From contig NZ_CP095073.1 of NCBI RefSeq assembly GCF_022919095.1, positions 3,286,001 through 3,350,000 on the forward strand: DNA of 64,000 nucleotides, given 5' to 3'. Of this stretch, positions 1 to 8,719 are shown piece by piece. The notes below the pieces were generated by a model. That model searched no databases and was not told the origin of the DNA. It saw only the letters and a program-made list of their open reading frames with translations. The translations under genes were made by a program, and so were the position numbers. Position 1 is the stretch's first letter. Every line of letters starts with the position of its first letter. Origin of the DNA: Halobacillus salinarum. GTDB lineage: Bacteria > Bacillota > Bacilli > Bacillales > Halobacillaceae.

Positions 1-718
1 AGCGGTTTAAAAACGCCAATGCCCCAGCGGCACCAGAAGCTACACCTAGAAAGATATCAATAATCGTCACTTTCGTCCGGTCCAAATATTGATCCGTATT
101 CATGCCAAGGTCGGAAAAATAGCCAAAAATAACAGAAATAAGTAAAACAATAATAATACCATACAAGGATGTAATGGCCGCTTTGCCTAACAGCTTATAA
201 TCACCAAGCACCGCAGAAAAAGCAACCGCAATGACCGGCCCTATCATTGGTGCAATCACCATAGCCCCTATAACTACTGCTTCACTATCCTTAAGAAAAC
301 CAACGGTCGCGACAATAGCGGATAAAATAATCATCAGCGAGTAATTCCAAGTAACTCTTCCGTTCTTTTCTACAGCATTAATCAATTCCTGCCGGCTGGC
401 GCGCAGCAGCCTGGCGTTCTCTTTTTCTTTTTCTTTCGATTCTTCTTCATCCTTTGAACCCTCGTTGACTGTTTCTTTGGAAAAATAAGTTTGTACCGGA
501 ATAAGCATCGTTTCGAAGCCTTCTACTACGTTTGAGACCCCTTCCAGGTAATTCAGAATTTCTTCTACATCTCTTGTTTTTACTAAAATTCTAACGAGCA
601 TTCTTTCCTCTGATTCAGTAGAAAGCCAATAGGATTGATGGTCAAATTCCTTGAGCTTTTCATCGATGGCTTCAAAGTGATGATGAGGGATATAAACTTC
701 AACCAATTGCAATTCCAA
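1..718 (-). CDS. DUF389 / TIGR00341 family membrane protein (3' end outside window)
   Basis: Reading leftward from a TTG at 718 (Shine-Dalgarno AAGGGGTGAG, 4 nt upstream) the frame stays open to the window edge, about 239 codons. The N-terminal ~90 residues are a soluble ferredoxin-like region (VEVYIPHHHFEAIDEKL), followed by a charged Lys/Glu-rich linker and then hydrophobic membrane segments with the signature AVVIGAMVIAPMIGPVIAVA typical of DUF389/TIGR00341 proteins. The function of the family is not established. The C-terminus is cut by the window. The ATG 3 nt upstream of the TTG is in another frame and stops after 7 codons, so TTG is the likely start. Confidence 0.8.
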   Translation of the reverse strand, partial: MELQLVEVYIPHHHFEAIDEKLKEFDHQSYWLSTESEERMLVRILVKTRDVEEILNYLEGVSNVVEGFETMLIPVQTYFSKETVNEGSKDEEESKEKEKENARLLRASRQELINAVEKNGRVTWNYSLMIILSAIVATVGFLKDSEAVVIGAMVIAPMIGPVIAVAFSAVLGDYKLLGKAAITSLYGIIIVLLISVIFGYFSDLGMNTDQYLDRTKVTIIDIFLGVASGAAGALAFLNR

Positions 719-819
719 TCATCTCACCCCTTTTTCTTCATTATCTCCTTTTTTATCCTTTTCATGAAATTTGGTATCCTTCCCCTCCATTTTTTATAGA
801 AAACGAATCACCAATTAAT

Positions 820-849
820 TAAATATTGTTTCTCATTTTCCGCATACTA
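820..849 (+). promoter_or_regulatory. Candidate sigma-G promoter of the first ger operon
   Basis: TAAATA (820-825), 17-nt spacer, CATACTA (843-849). The -10 is identical to the sigma-G consensus and the -35 differs from TGAATA at one base. It lies 32 nt before the gerA-type start codon. GerA-type receptors are made in the forespore under sigma-G in B. subtilis, so motif and context agree. Confidence 0.6.
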
Positions 850-881
850 ATGGCATCAAAACTTCAACAGAAGGTGAAGAA

Positions 882-2363
882 ATGACTCAACAGCTTCCGC
901 TTACTTTGCAAGCCTATGATGACGCTATGCAGGAACAATTCAATTACAGCCCGGATCTTGTCAAGAAAGTCTTTCATATCAAAGGCCAGGAGATCGTCAT
1001 TCATTTTATCTCTTACCAGGTAAACAAAGAAACACTAGAAAGAGAATTGTTAACTCCTCTTATGCAGGCGAGAAGACCATGGTCCATAAACGACTTGCAA
1101 AACCGAATCCCCATTGCGGTAAGCCAAGTGACCGACTGTATGAATAAAGCGACTCAGGAGCTCATCCACGGGGCCGTATCCATCTACATCCCAGGAGCGA
1201 AATATACGGTTTTATTTTCTCTTCCTGAACAATCCAAGCGGCAGCTTGCCCGCGCTGAAACTGAGTCCCTCGTTTTCGGTCCTCAGATCGCGTTTACAGA
1301 ATCCTTAGAAACGAACCTTAACGTACTCCGCTGGCGTATGGATACCGATGATTTAGTCGTCGAGAAATTTCTTGTAGGAGAAAGACTCAAGTCAGAAATT
1401 CGGTTGGTTTATTTAAAATCGCTTGCCAATGATGAAAATGTTAATGCATTTCGTGAAAGGATCGACAAACTTGAAGTGGACCAAATCGAAGATACAAGTG
1501 TTCTCGGACAATATATTGAGGATTCTTCAAGCACTGTCTTCCCGCAGCTCATTTTCACTGAGCTGCCCGACCGCTTCTGCAGTTCTTTGGCGAAGGGGCG
1601 TGTAGGCGTATTAGTCGACAAGAGTCCATCGGCATTGCTTGGACCAATGACGCTGTTCAGCTTTTTTGAATCTACGGAAGATGTATATATGCGCTGGAAC
1701 ATGGGGACATTTATCCGCCTCCTTAGGTTCTCAGCCATGTTCATATCCATAATATTAACACCTATGTATGTAGCTGCGCTCTCCTATCATTATGAAATCA
1801 TACCTTCAACGTTGCTTGTTTCCCTCGGCCAGTCCAGATCGACAGTCCCTTTTCCACCCGTATTTGAAGCCATCATGCTTGAACTGCTCATAGAACTGCT
1901 GAGAGAAGCAGGGGCAAGGCTCCCGACTAAGGTAGGACAAACAATGGGTATCGTAGGAGGTATTGTACTTGGTCAGGCGGCTGTTAAAGCAGGATTTACG
2001 AGTAACATTTTGATCATTATTGTTGCTTTAAGCGCTCTTGCTTCCTTTACAGCTCCCAGTTATTTAATGGGGACAGCTGTCCGCATCATCCGCTTCCCGA
2101 TGATTTTACTGGCAGGCTTTTGGGGGATGATTGGCATTTTTTTTGGTTTAAGCTTCTTAGCTATCCATCTGCTCAAACAGAAATCGCTTGGCCGCCCTTA
2201 CTTATCTCCCTTGTACCCTTTTCAAGCTAAGGATTTTAATGATTCCATCTTTCGCATGCCTTTCCAAAAGAATACCCGGCGGCCGGTGAACGTCATGCCT
2301 AAAGATGTAGAAAGATACAGCGAAGCTGAAGCGAGTGAGCATAAAAATGGAGAGTCTAAATGA
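882..2363 (+). CDS. Spore germination receptor subunit A (GerAA/GerKA family)
   Basis: The 493-residue product is the A subunit of a nutrient germination receptor in the spore inner membrane. The first ~280 residues are soluble (sequence LGQYIEDSSSTVFPQ near 208-222, RPWSINDL near 65), and from ~282 onward there are about five membrane segments, with the conserved LPTKVGQTMGIVGGIVLGQA stretch around 355-375. It starts with ATG after GAAGGTGAAG. The B subunit start overlaps its stop by 4 nt (2360-2363), so A, B and C are translationally coupled. The A-B-C order is that of the gerA locus, not gerK (A-C-B). The germinant cannot be told from sequence. Confidence 0.93.
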   Translation: MTQQLPLTLQAYDDAMQEQFNYSPDLVKKVFHIKGQEIVIHFISYQVNKETLERELLTPLMQARRPWSINDLQNRIPIAVSQVTDCMNKATQELIHGAVSIYIPGAKYTVLFSLPEQSKRQLARAETESLVFGPQIAFTESLETNLNVLRWRMDTDDLVVEKFLVGERLKSEIRLVYLKSLANDENVNAFRERIDKLEVDQIEDTSVLGQYIEDSSSTVFPQLIFTELPDRFCSSLAKGRVGVLVDKSPSALLGPMTLFSFFESTEDVYMRWNMGTFIRLLRFSAMFISIILTPMYVAALSYHYEIIPSTLLVSLGQSRSTVPFPPVFEAIMLELLIELLREAGARLPTKVGQTMGIVGGIVLGQAAVKAGFTSNILIIIVALSALASFTAPSYLMGTAVRIIRFPMILLAGFWGMIGIFFGLSFLAIHLLKQKSLGRPYLSPLYPFQAKDFNDSIFRMPFQKNTRRPVNVMPKDVERYSEAEASEHKNGESK

Positions 2364-3466
2364 ACACTAATTTAACCATTACGAACGACACTAAAATCCA
2401 AGCTTTTTACTTGTTTTACGTTATTCATACCGTACAAATAGGCGCAGGACTTATGGGGGTACCGAGAATCATTTTTTTGGAAGCCGGGGTAGACGCGTGG
2501 ATCTCCATCATCATTGCATCTATTGGTCTGCACATTGTTGCAGCAGTGATGCTTTTCGTCCTTAAAGAATATGACAATGCGGATATTTTAGGGATTCAGG
2601 AAGATGTATTTGGAAAATGGATCGGTATGTTTTTTTCCTTGATGTATCTCGTTTATTTATTCCCTACGACACTTTCTGTTTTAAAAAATTATATCGAAGT
2701 TGTTCAAGTATTCGTTTTTCCCGAAATGCCTACTTGGCTGATGAGTCTAGCTCTTATTTTTCTCATCATTTACAGTCTTCTCGGAGGAATACGCGTAGTA
2801 GTAGGGGTCAGCTTTATCTTTTTTATAGCCACGATTTGGCTTGTATTTTCCTTATATAAGCCTATTTCGTTAATGGATTTCAGCCACTTTACTCCTATTG
2901 GACTCACTAATTATAAAGATATTCTGCTAGGCGCCTATAAAACGACCTTTACTGTTCTTGGAATGGAAGTATTATTTTTTATCTATCCGTATGTAAAGAA
3001 TAAACAAAATGTGAAATTGCCTGTTCATGCAGGCGTGTTCGCCACCAATTTATTAGTCCTCCTTGTTACCGTCGTTTCGGTTGGATACTTCAGCCCCGGT
3101 CAGCTGCAGGAATCCGTCTGGGCAACCTTGTCCATGTTCAAAATCATCCATTTTTCATTTATCGAACGGTTTGATGTCATAGCCGTTTCCGTGTGGATGG
3201 TAGTCGTACTTCCTAATATGATCATCCTTTTCTGGATGATGATTCGTGTCCTGAAAAGGAGCTTCGGTGCACCAGACAAATGGATGATGTACGTAATTGG
3301 CGGCCTGTTATTTGTTACTTCGATACTCATTGAATACCGTCTGGACATTAACAAAGTTACGGATGTCTCTGCCAGAATCGGCTTTTGGGTTGTATTCGTT
3401 TATCCCTTTATTATTTATTCAGCACTTTTACTCAAAAAGCTTTTTAAAAGGAGGCGGGCAAAATGA
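2360..3466 (+). CDS. Spore germination receptor subunit B (GerAB family permease)
   Basis: 368 residues, almost entirely hydrophobic with about ten membrane segments. It is an APC-superfamily endospore germination permease; the first segment carries the IGAGLMGVPR motif around 28-37 that corresponds to the family's GxGxxxxP loop. GerAB-type subunits are thought to bind the germinant. The start ATG overlaps the A stop codon (ATGA), and its own stop overlaps the C subunit start by 4 nt, giving a tightly coupled operon with one each of A, B and C. Confidence 0.93.
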   Translation: MNTNLTITNDTKIQAFYLFYVIHTVQIGAGLMGVPRIIFLEAGVDAWISIIIASIGLHIVAAVMLFVLKEYDNADILGIQEDVFGKWIGMFFSLMYLVYLFPTTLSVLKNYIEVVQVFVFPEMPTWLMSLALIFLIIYSLLGGIRVVVGVSFIFFIATIWLVFSLYKPISLMDFSHFTPIGLTNYKDILLGAYKTTFTVLGMEVLFFIYPYVKNKQNVKLPVHAGVFATNLLVLLVTVVSVGYFSPGQLQESVWATLSMFKIIHFSFIERFDVIAVSVWMVVVLPNMIILFWMMIRVLKRSFGAPDKWMMYVIGGLLFVTSILIEYRLDINKVTDVSARIGFWVVFVYPFIIYSALLLKKLFKRRRAK

Positions 3467-4593
3467 AATTCCTCCTGATCTTTTCTACATTCCTGCTGCT
3501 TTGCGGTTGTCTTCCGAAAAATTATATTGAACAGCTGGGGATTATCACATCTGCAGGATATGACAAGCTTGAGGACAATAAAATCAGCGGAACCCTTGTT
3601 ATTTATCAGTTCAATCCTTCTTCCCCTAATATATCACAAGTAATTTCAAGTGAAGGGGAGACGCTTAAAGGAGTCCGCTTAAATGCGGACAGAAAAACGA
3701 GCCATAAGCTTGTTTCCGGGCAGATTCGTTTAGATATGTATGGGAGAAAAATAGCAGAGGAAGGATTAATGAGGTATATGGATACCCTCTCAAGAGATGC
3801 AAAGATTTCCGATATGGGGTATATCGTCATAGCGGATGATAGGGCATCCAGTTTATTAAATTCTATCAATACAGAGGACTCCCCAAATATGGGCACCTAT
3901 GTCCAGCGGCTTGTTGAGAAAAGCATTAAAAGAGAACTCATCCCGGATTGCTCACTCCATGAATTCAACCATATTCTCAGCGACAAAGGAATTGATCCTG
4001 TTCTGCCGTTAATGAGTAAAGAAAATAATAAAGTGGTCATTAAAGGGCTCGGCCTGTTAAAGGATGATCAGCTCGTTGGAGAGATTCCTGACCAAGACGT
4101 TTTTTACCTGATGCTGATGCAGAATGATTTAAAGAAAGGACAATTTCAGATTCAGCTTTCTAATAAGACATTTAGTAAGTATTTGAGATCCATTAGTAAA
4201 GAAAAATATAAAAATGATCCCCTGTTTTTGTCATTTAGTGAAATTAACAGTAATATTCACATTTCCACCAAAGAAGGAGAAGCGGCGCATCCTACAGTAA
4301 AAATACAATTAAAAGCACGACTGCTTGAAAGTTCAAAAGACCTTGACTTTAAACAAAAGAAAATGGTAAAAGATATTGAAAAGGAAGTAGAGAATAAAAT
4401 CACAGAAAAACTAAATCAACTTACGACCAGTTTTAAAGAAGCACAGGTAGATCCGCTTGGCTTTGGAAGAGCCTACAATAGCGAAAATCGTAACGACCAG
4501 CTGAGTAAAAAAGAGCTGCGGCAAATCATTCCAGACATTAATCCAGAGTTTAAAGTCAGCTTTAAATTACTGCGGCACGGGATTACTGAATAA
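3463..4593 (+). CDS. Spore germination lipoprotein subunit C (Ger(x)C family)
   Basis: 376 residues. The N-terminus is a lipoprotein signal peptide with the lipobox LLLCGC, Cys at residue ~16, followed by LPKNYIEQLGIITSAGYDK, the standard opening of Ger(x)C proteins. C subunits are anchored to the outer face of the spore inner membrane and complete the receptor. The start overlaps the B stop (ATGA). No clear rho-independent terminator follows; the next 630 nt are repeat-rich. Confidence 0.92.
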   Translation: MKFLLIFSTFLLLCGCLPKNYIEQLGIITSAGYDKLEDNKISGTLVIYQFNPSSPNISQVISSEGETLKGVRLNADRKTSHKLVSGQIRLDMYGRKIAEEGLMRYMDTLSRDAKISDMGYIVIADDRASSLLNSINTEDSPNMGTYVQRLVEKSIKRELIPDCSLHEFNHILSDKGIDPVLPLMSKENNKVVIKGLGLLKDDQLVGEIPDQDVFYLMLMQNDLKKGQFQIQLSNKTFSKYLRSISKEKYKNDPLFLSFSEINSNIHISTKEGEAAHPTVKIQLKARLLESSKDLDFKQKKMVKDIEKEVENKITEKLNQLTTSFKEAQVDPLGFGRAYNSENRNDQLSKKELRQIIPDINPEFKVSFKLLRHGITE

Positions 4594-4670
4594 AAAGGTT
4601 TTTCAAGTGTAACACCACGAGCTTATGATCAGATAATATTTGCAGACTGACCGGATTCCTGAAAGAGAAA

Positions 4671-5224
4671 TAAAGGGGCTGAGTTCAAGATTTAAAGCAT
4701 TCCCTCTAAAAACGAACAATGAGGAATCAGGAAATTCCGAATCCATCGATGGTTCTGAGGGAACGCTTCGCAAATACACTTCGCTTTTTGCGGACGGCTG
4801 GCGAGCCTCCTCGTGCTGCGCACTACGGGGTCTTCCCGTTGCCTCCCTCCCGCAGAAGTCTACGTGTATTTCCTACGCTGGCCATAGTCCCCGTTTTCGC
4901 CAATGTAGATTGTGGACAAGCAGGAACAGCACCTCTTAACTCTCGCAAGCAAACTTTGCTATCCGAAGAGTCAATAGTTTGATAGGACCGGCATATCCTG
5001 TGCCAACATTGAACTGATTTGCGTCTTGTAGACCTGTAAAAAAAGAAACCTTCTATCGGATCGACCATGCTCCCCCTTTTAAAGACAATTGTCAGGAGTA
5101 ATGACGGGAATTAAATTTGCAGTTCACCTACCTAAAAAATCCGAATGATGGTGAATCTTACATAAAAGTTCACCTTCATTCGGATTTTATAATGGCTAAA
5201 ACACTGTTGTCATAGCCCCTTTTT
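4671..5224 (+). repeat. Dispersed intergenic repeat, copy 1
   Basis: The ends form an inverted repeat: AAAGGGGCT at 4672-4680 and AGCCCCTTT at 5214-5222. The 5' core CTAAAAACGAACAATGAGG (4705-4723) and the 3' hairpin ATCCGAATGATGGTGAA (5140-5156) / TTCACCTTCATTCGGAT (5169-5185), 16 of 17 paired, are shared with copies at about 12609-13014 and 49318-49519. The middle of this copy is longer than in copy 3 and holds a second, unrelated repeat (4773-4870). It fills the gap between convergent genes; no convincing gene lies in it. Confidence 0.65.
4773..4870. repeat. GC-richer Bacillaceae-type interspersed repeat nested in copy 1
   Basis: A stretch bounded by AATACAC (4773-4779) and GTGTATT (4864-4870), with inner features TTTTTGCGG, GCCTCCTCGTGCTGCGCAC, CGGGGTCT and CCCGCAGAAGTCTACGTG. 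From memory this resembles the interspersed element seen in many Bacillaceae genomes with the core GAGCCTCCTCG...GCGGGGTCT...CCCGCAGGAGTCT. It is visibly richer in GC than its surroundings. Short ORFs through it have no coding character. Confidence 0.5.
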
Positions 5225-5226
5225 AA

Positions 5227-6054
5227 TTATTGATTGTTAAATTCATCTGGATGGAAACCAATCCGCTCTCCATTATGAAGCTCATTGATGCGAAGAACTT
5301 CATCATCTTTTAAATCAAAGTCAAACAAATCTGCGTTTTGAGCCTGGCGGTCTTTGTTTGCCGATTTAGGTATCGTCACAACATTATGGTGAAGATCCCA
5401 TTTCAACATGATTTGAGCCGGGGTTTTATTGTATTTTTCTGCCAGCTGTTTTAAAATGGCTGCATCAAAATATTTACCTCTTGCCAAAGGTGCCCATGCT
5501 TCCATTTGAATCTCATGTTGATGACAAAATTCGCTCAATTCTTTTTGATACAAAGCCGGATGGAATTCAACCTGATTTACCATCGGTTTAATTTCCCCGT
5601 CTTTCATTAATTCCTCCAAATGATGCTGCATAAAATTACAGACTCCGATAGCTTTTACTTTTCCTTCTTTGTATAGCTTTTCCATGGCTTTCCAAGTTTC
5701 CTTAAACTTACTGCCAACAGGCCAGTGGATTAAGTAGAGATCCAGATAATCAAGGCCTAATTTATTCATGCTGCGTTCAAAAGCACGAAGCGTCTCATCA
5801 TAGCCTTGTTCGTCATTCCAAACTTTTGTAGTGACAAACAATTCTTCCCTGGGCACATCGCTTTCCCTAATCGCTCTTCCAACTCCTTCTTCATTATCAT
5901 AGAAAGAAGCTGTATCAATGTGCCGGTAACCGAGGCTTAATGCTGATTTCACCGCTTTAACAACCTGCTCGCCGTCGTCCATTTTATAAACGCCAAGCCC
6001 CACCCATGGCATCTTTATTCCATTACTTAACGTTGCAGCTTCTGCTAAACTCAT
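5227..6054 (-). CDS. Aldo/keto reductase (YvgN/YtbE-like)
   Basis: A 275-residue NADPH-dependent aldo/keto reductase with a TIM-barrel fold. Visible motifs are GYRHIDTASFYDNEEGVGRAI (catalytic Asp and Tyr), LDYLDLYLIHWPVG (catalytic His), KAIGVCNF and the C-terminal nucleotide-binding IPKSANKDR. The family reduces methylglyoxal, glyoxal and other aldehydes; the substrate here is unknown. Start chosen at ATG 6054 (AAGGAG 8 nt upstream) in preference to an in-frame GTG at 6063 that would leave no ribosome-binding spacing. It appears to be a single-gene unit; HelD upstream is read in the same direction after a 59-nt gap. Confidence 0.88.
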   Translation of the reverse strand: MSLAEAATLSNGIKMPWVGLGVYKMDDGEQVVKAVKSALSLGYRHIDTASFYDNEEGVGRAIRESDVPREELFVTTKVWNDEQGYDETLRAFERSMNKLGLDYLDLYLIHWPVGSKFKETWKAMEKLYKEGKVKAIGVCNFMQHHLEELMKDGEIKPMVNQVEFHPALYQKELSEFCHQHEIQMEAWAPLARGKYFDAAILKQLAEKYNKTPAQIMLKWDLHHNVVTIPKSANKDRQAQNADLFDFDLKDDEVLRINELHNGERIGFHPDEFNNQ

Positions 6055-6113
6055 TTTATCCACTCCTTATGAAATTAAAGCATGTGGATAAAATACCCGC
6101 CTTCACTTCCCTC

Positions 6114-8381
6114 TTAAACGTCTAAGCTCGCTTCCTTATACAAAGCGGAGGCGATCTTGGAAAGCAGAAAGGTTTCCCGATTTTCACCTATTAAGAATAA
6201 ACGATGCAGAGGGCGGGTCATGGCGACATATAACATCTTGATGTCCATTTCATTCAACTGGTAAGCGTGCTCCTTGCAATAAAGAAACACCACATCAAAT
6301 TCCAGACCCTTAGCCAGGTAAGCAGGGAGCACCATACAGTCTCCCATCCCCTGCTCTTCATCCATCAGTTGAAACGGAAGCCCGGCTTCTGCTAATGTGG
6401 AAGCCGCTAGTTCTGCTTCTTTCCATGTCTTGGTTATCACAGCGAAGCTGGCCATATTTTGTCCCTTCAGCTCTTGTACTACTTCGCCCACATACTTCGT
6501 CCAAGTTTGTGTGAGCGGAGCAAAAATCGGTTTCTCTCCATGCCTGACAACTGGTTCCGCTTTTGGCAGCTGTTCAGGCATTAACGCCAGCAATTGATTG
6601 GCAGCATCCATTATTTCAATCGTGGTTCTGTACGTTTTTTGCAGCGTAAGGTATGTGGCCTTTGGAAACACGTCTTTCATTAATGTGTCCCAATCTTTAA
6701 GCCCTCGATATCGATAGATCCCCTGAGCCAAGTCGCCTACTATTGTAAAAAGATCTGTCCGAAAAGCTCTTCTTAAGCTGAAAATTTCAAAGTAGCTGTA
6801 ATCCTGAGCTTCATCTATAACAATTTTTTTCATCTGATCATCTTTATGAAGTCCGCTCAGGTAAGATTTCATATATAAGAGCGGAGCTAAATCCTCTGCT
6901 TGCAGCTGTTTTCTCCGCAGATATTCTTCTGTTTTTTTCTTTAAAGGCTTTAAACGGTTGGCGTCATGAAGAGCTGCTTGGCGAAAGTTTTCTTCTGTAA
7001 ACAAGTCCCGGTAAAGCTGAACCAGTTTGAATTTAGGATACTGCTTCATATATTTTGCCACAGCGGTACGTGCTTCTTTCTTTACCTCTTTTAACCGCTC
7101 TTCTTTACGAGTAATTAAGTAGCTTACTCTCACCTTTCTTTTCTCAGGATCTTTCATTCCAAAGAGGGCATGATCCAGCTCCTCGTCGTATTTGGCTGCA
7201 AGACTTGAAAGAATCTGCTTTTTCTTGCGGCGCACTTCACTTTGCAGGACGGCTTTTATCTTTTGGACCCGTACTTCATAAGGAAAATAATCGTACTCTT
7301 CCACAAACAGCCGTTTGATTGCTTTTCCGCTCTTAATTCTGAATCCGGCTAAATAAAAATCCTGATCCACTTCGTACTGTTTTTTTACGATTTGGACATA
7401 GCGGTCAATGACTTCCTTAAAAGCTTTGGAGCCCTTATATTCAGCCATCCAAAGCTCTTCATTTCCTTGTTCAATCGCATCGGTAAGCGTCTCTTGCGGA
7501 GTTACCACAATCCAGGTTAAACCCGTCACATGCTTTACAAAGTCTATAAAGGTAAACTGCTTCGCTTTGTGAACTCCTAATTCCGGGAGAACCTCTGATA
7601 TATAGTGAATAAATAAACGATTGGGGGCTAAAATCAGCATCTCTTCCGGTTTAAAAATTTCCCGCATCGTATACAAAAAGTACGAAATGCGGTGTAGAGC
7701 AATGGTAGTTTTTCCGCTCCCTGCAGCGCCCTGGACAATAATTGGTTTTCTCAGGTCTGCCCGAATGACACGGTTCTGTTCTTCCTGAATGGTAGAGACG
7801 ATTTCGGTCAGGCGGTTTTCTGAAGTTTGAGATAAGGAATCCTGCAACAGCTCGTCCTTGGTGGTCATATCAATATCCCTGAAGCTCTGCAATTCACCTT
7901 GTTCAATCTGATATTGACGTTTTAAAGAGACGCTTCCTTCGTAAACTTCTCCTTCGTGAGCTTCATAACTCACATCCCCAAGTCTTCCTTCATAATAGAC
8001 GTTGGCAAGCGGGGAACGCCAATCCAGAATAATAGGGTTCTGGGTTTCACGGTCAAATAATGAGACTTTTCCAATGTAGAAGATTTCCTGATCTGGTTTT
8101 TCTTTTCGATGAAAATCAATGCGGGCAAAGTAAGGTTTGTTTCGTAGTTGTTTGAGGTGTTCTAACTGGTCTCTCGACATTTTCATGAAGCTTGCGTGTG
8201 TGAGCATTTCCTGGTAACGAAGACTGCTGTCCTTAAAATCGAGCTTTTCCAAAACGTCTTCCTGCCGCTGCTTTAACGCTTCTTGTCCGAATTCCTGCGA
8301 AGTAATAAGATGGTCCATATACGTTTTAGTAAATATAAGACGGTCGAGCTCTAGCTTAAAATCAGGATGTTGATCGGTCAT
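6114..8381 (-). CDS. helD: RNA polymerase recycling helicase-like motor HelD
   Basis: 755 residues of a UvrD/Rep-like superfamily 1 ATPase. Walker A GAAGSGKTTIALH lies near 218-230, the Walker B-type VIDEAQDYS near 540, and the C-terminal helicase motif VVFLYCKEHAY / LYVAMTRPLHRL near the end. The N-terminal ~200 residues form the HelD-specific coiled-coil arm plus the WRSPLANVYYEG motif (121-132). HelD binds RNA polymerase and releases it from stalled complexes. The start is ATG 8381, which has AAGGGAG at ideal spacing; an open frame upstream (to 8435) has no ribosome-binding site. Confidence 0.9.
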   Translation of the reverse strand: MTDQHPDFKLELDRLIFTKTYMDHLITSQEFGQEALKQRQEDVLEKLDFKDSSLRYQEMLTHASFMKMSRDQLEHLKQLRNKPYFARIDFHRKEKPDQEIFYIGKVSLFDRETQNPIILDWRSPLANVYYEGRLGDVSYEAHEGEVYEGSVSLKRQYQIEQGELQSFRDIDMTTKDELLQDSLSQTSENRLTEIVSTIQEEQNRVIRADLRKPIIVQGAAGSGKTTIALHRISYFLYTMREIFKPEEMLILAPNRLFIHYISEVLPELGVHKAKQFTFIDFVKHVTGLTWIVVTPQETLTDAIEQGNEELWMAEYKGSKAFKEVIDRYVQIVKKQYEVDQDFYLAGFRIKSGKAIKRLFVEEYDYFPYEVRVQKIKAVLQSEVRRKKKQILSSLAAKYDEELDHALFGMKDPEKRKVRVSYLITRKEERLKEVKKEARTAVAKYMKQYPKFKLVQLYRDLFTEENFRQAALHDANRLKPLKKKTEEYLRRKQLQAEDLAPLLYMKSYLSGLHKDDQMKKIVIDEAQDYSYFEIFSLRRAFRTDLFTIVGDLAQGIYRYRGLKDWDTLMKDVFPKATYLTLQKTYRTTIEIMDAANQLLALMPEQLPKAEPVVRHGEKPIFAPLTQTWTKYVGEVVQELKGQNMASFAVITKTWKEAELAASTLAEAGLPFQLMDEEQGMGDCMVLPAYLAKGLEFDVVFLYCKEHAYQLNEMDIKMLYVAMTRPLHRLFLIGENRETFLLSKIASALYKEASLDV

Positions 8382-8462
8382 TTGCCATTCTCCCTTCAGC
8401 TTATAAATGGAATGACGTTTCAAGCAGGCCCTCATGTTGTTTTTTTCGAAGCAACGAAATTT

Positions 8463-8491
8463 ACGATACCATAAAAAAGAAACCGGAGCAA
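8463..8491 (-). promoter_or_regulatory. Candidate sigma-A promoter of helD
   Basis: On the minus strand TTGCTC (8486-8491), 17 nt, then TATCGT (8463-8468) preceded by TGG, an extended -10. It lies 82 nt before the helD start. The match is moderate. The rest of the gap 8382-8719 holds only the terminator at 8604-8643. Confidence 0.4.
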
Positions 8492-8603
8492 CAAATATCT
8501 ATCCGCTTACATTTTTACCTTCTGCCGAGAAGGTTCGATCTTAAAGAGTCGGTTAAGGCGGCAATTTTATTTAATCTACTAATTATCATAAAAATGCATT
8601 TAA

Positions 8604-8643
8604 AAAGAATTCTCCTCCCCTGACTCGGGAAAGAGAATTCTTT
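8604..8643 (-). terminator. Rho-independent terminator after the sugar isomerase gene
   Basis: AAAGAATTCTC (8604-8614) pairs perfectly with GAGAATTCTTT (8633-8643), 11 bp, about 75 nt after the stop of the leftward gene 8720-9481. Confidence 0.6.
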
Positions 8644-8719
8644 ATTCGATCTTTACATGAAAGATGAAGAGTTAGACAAAAAGCATTTTTCTACTCATTT
8701 ATCACTTGCGATCGGGCTA

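Noticed and set aside
4640-5068. Several overlapping ORFs of 81-99 codons in the gap after the first ger operon
   Set aside because: They run through repeat sequences on both strands, lack ribosome-binding sites and have Arg/Ser/Cys-rich low-quality translations.
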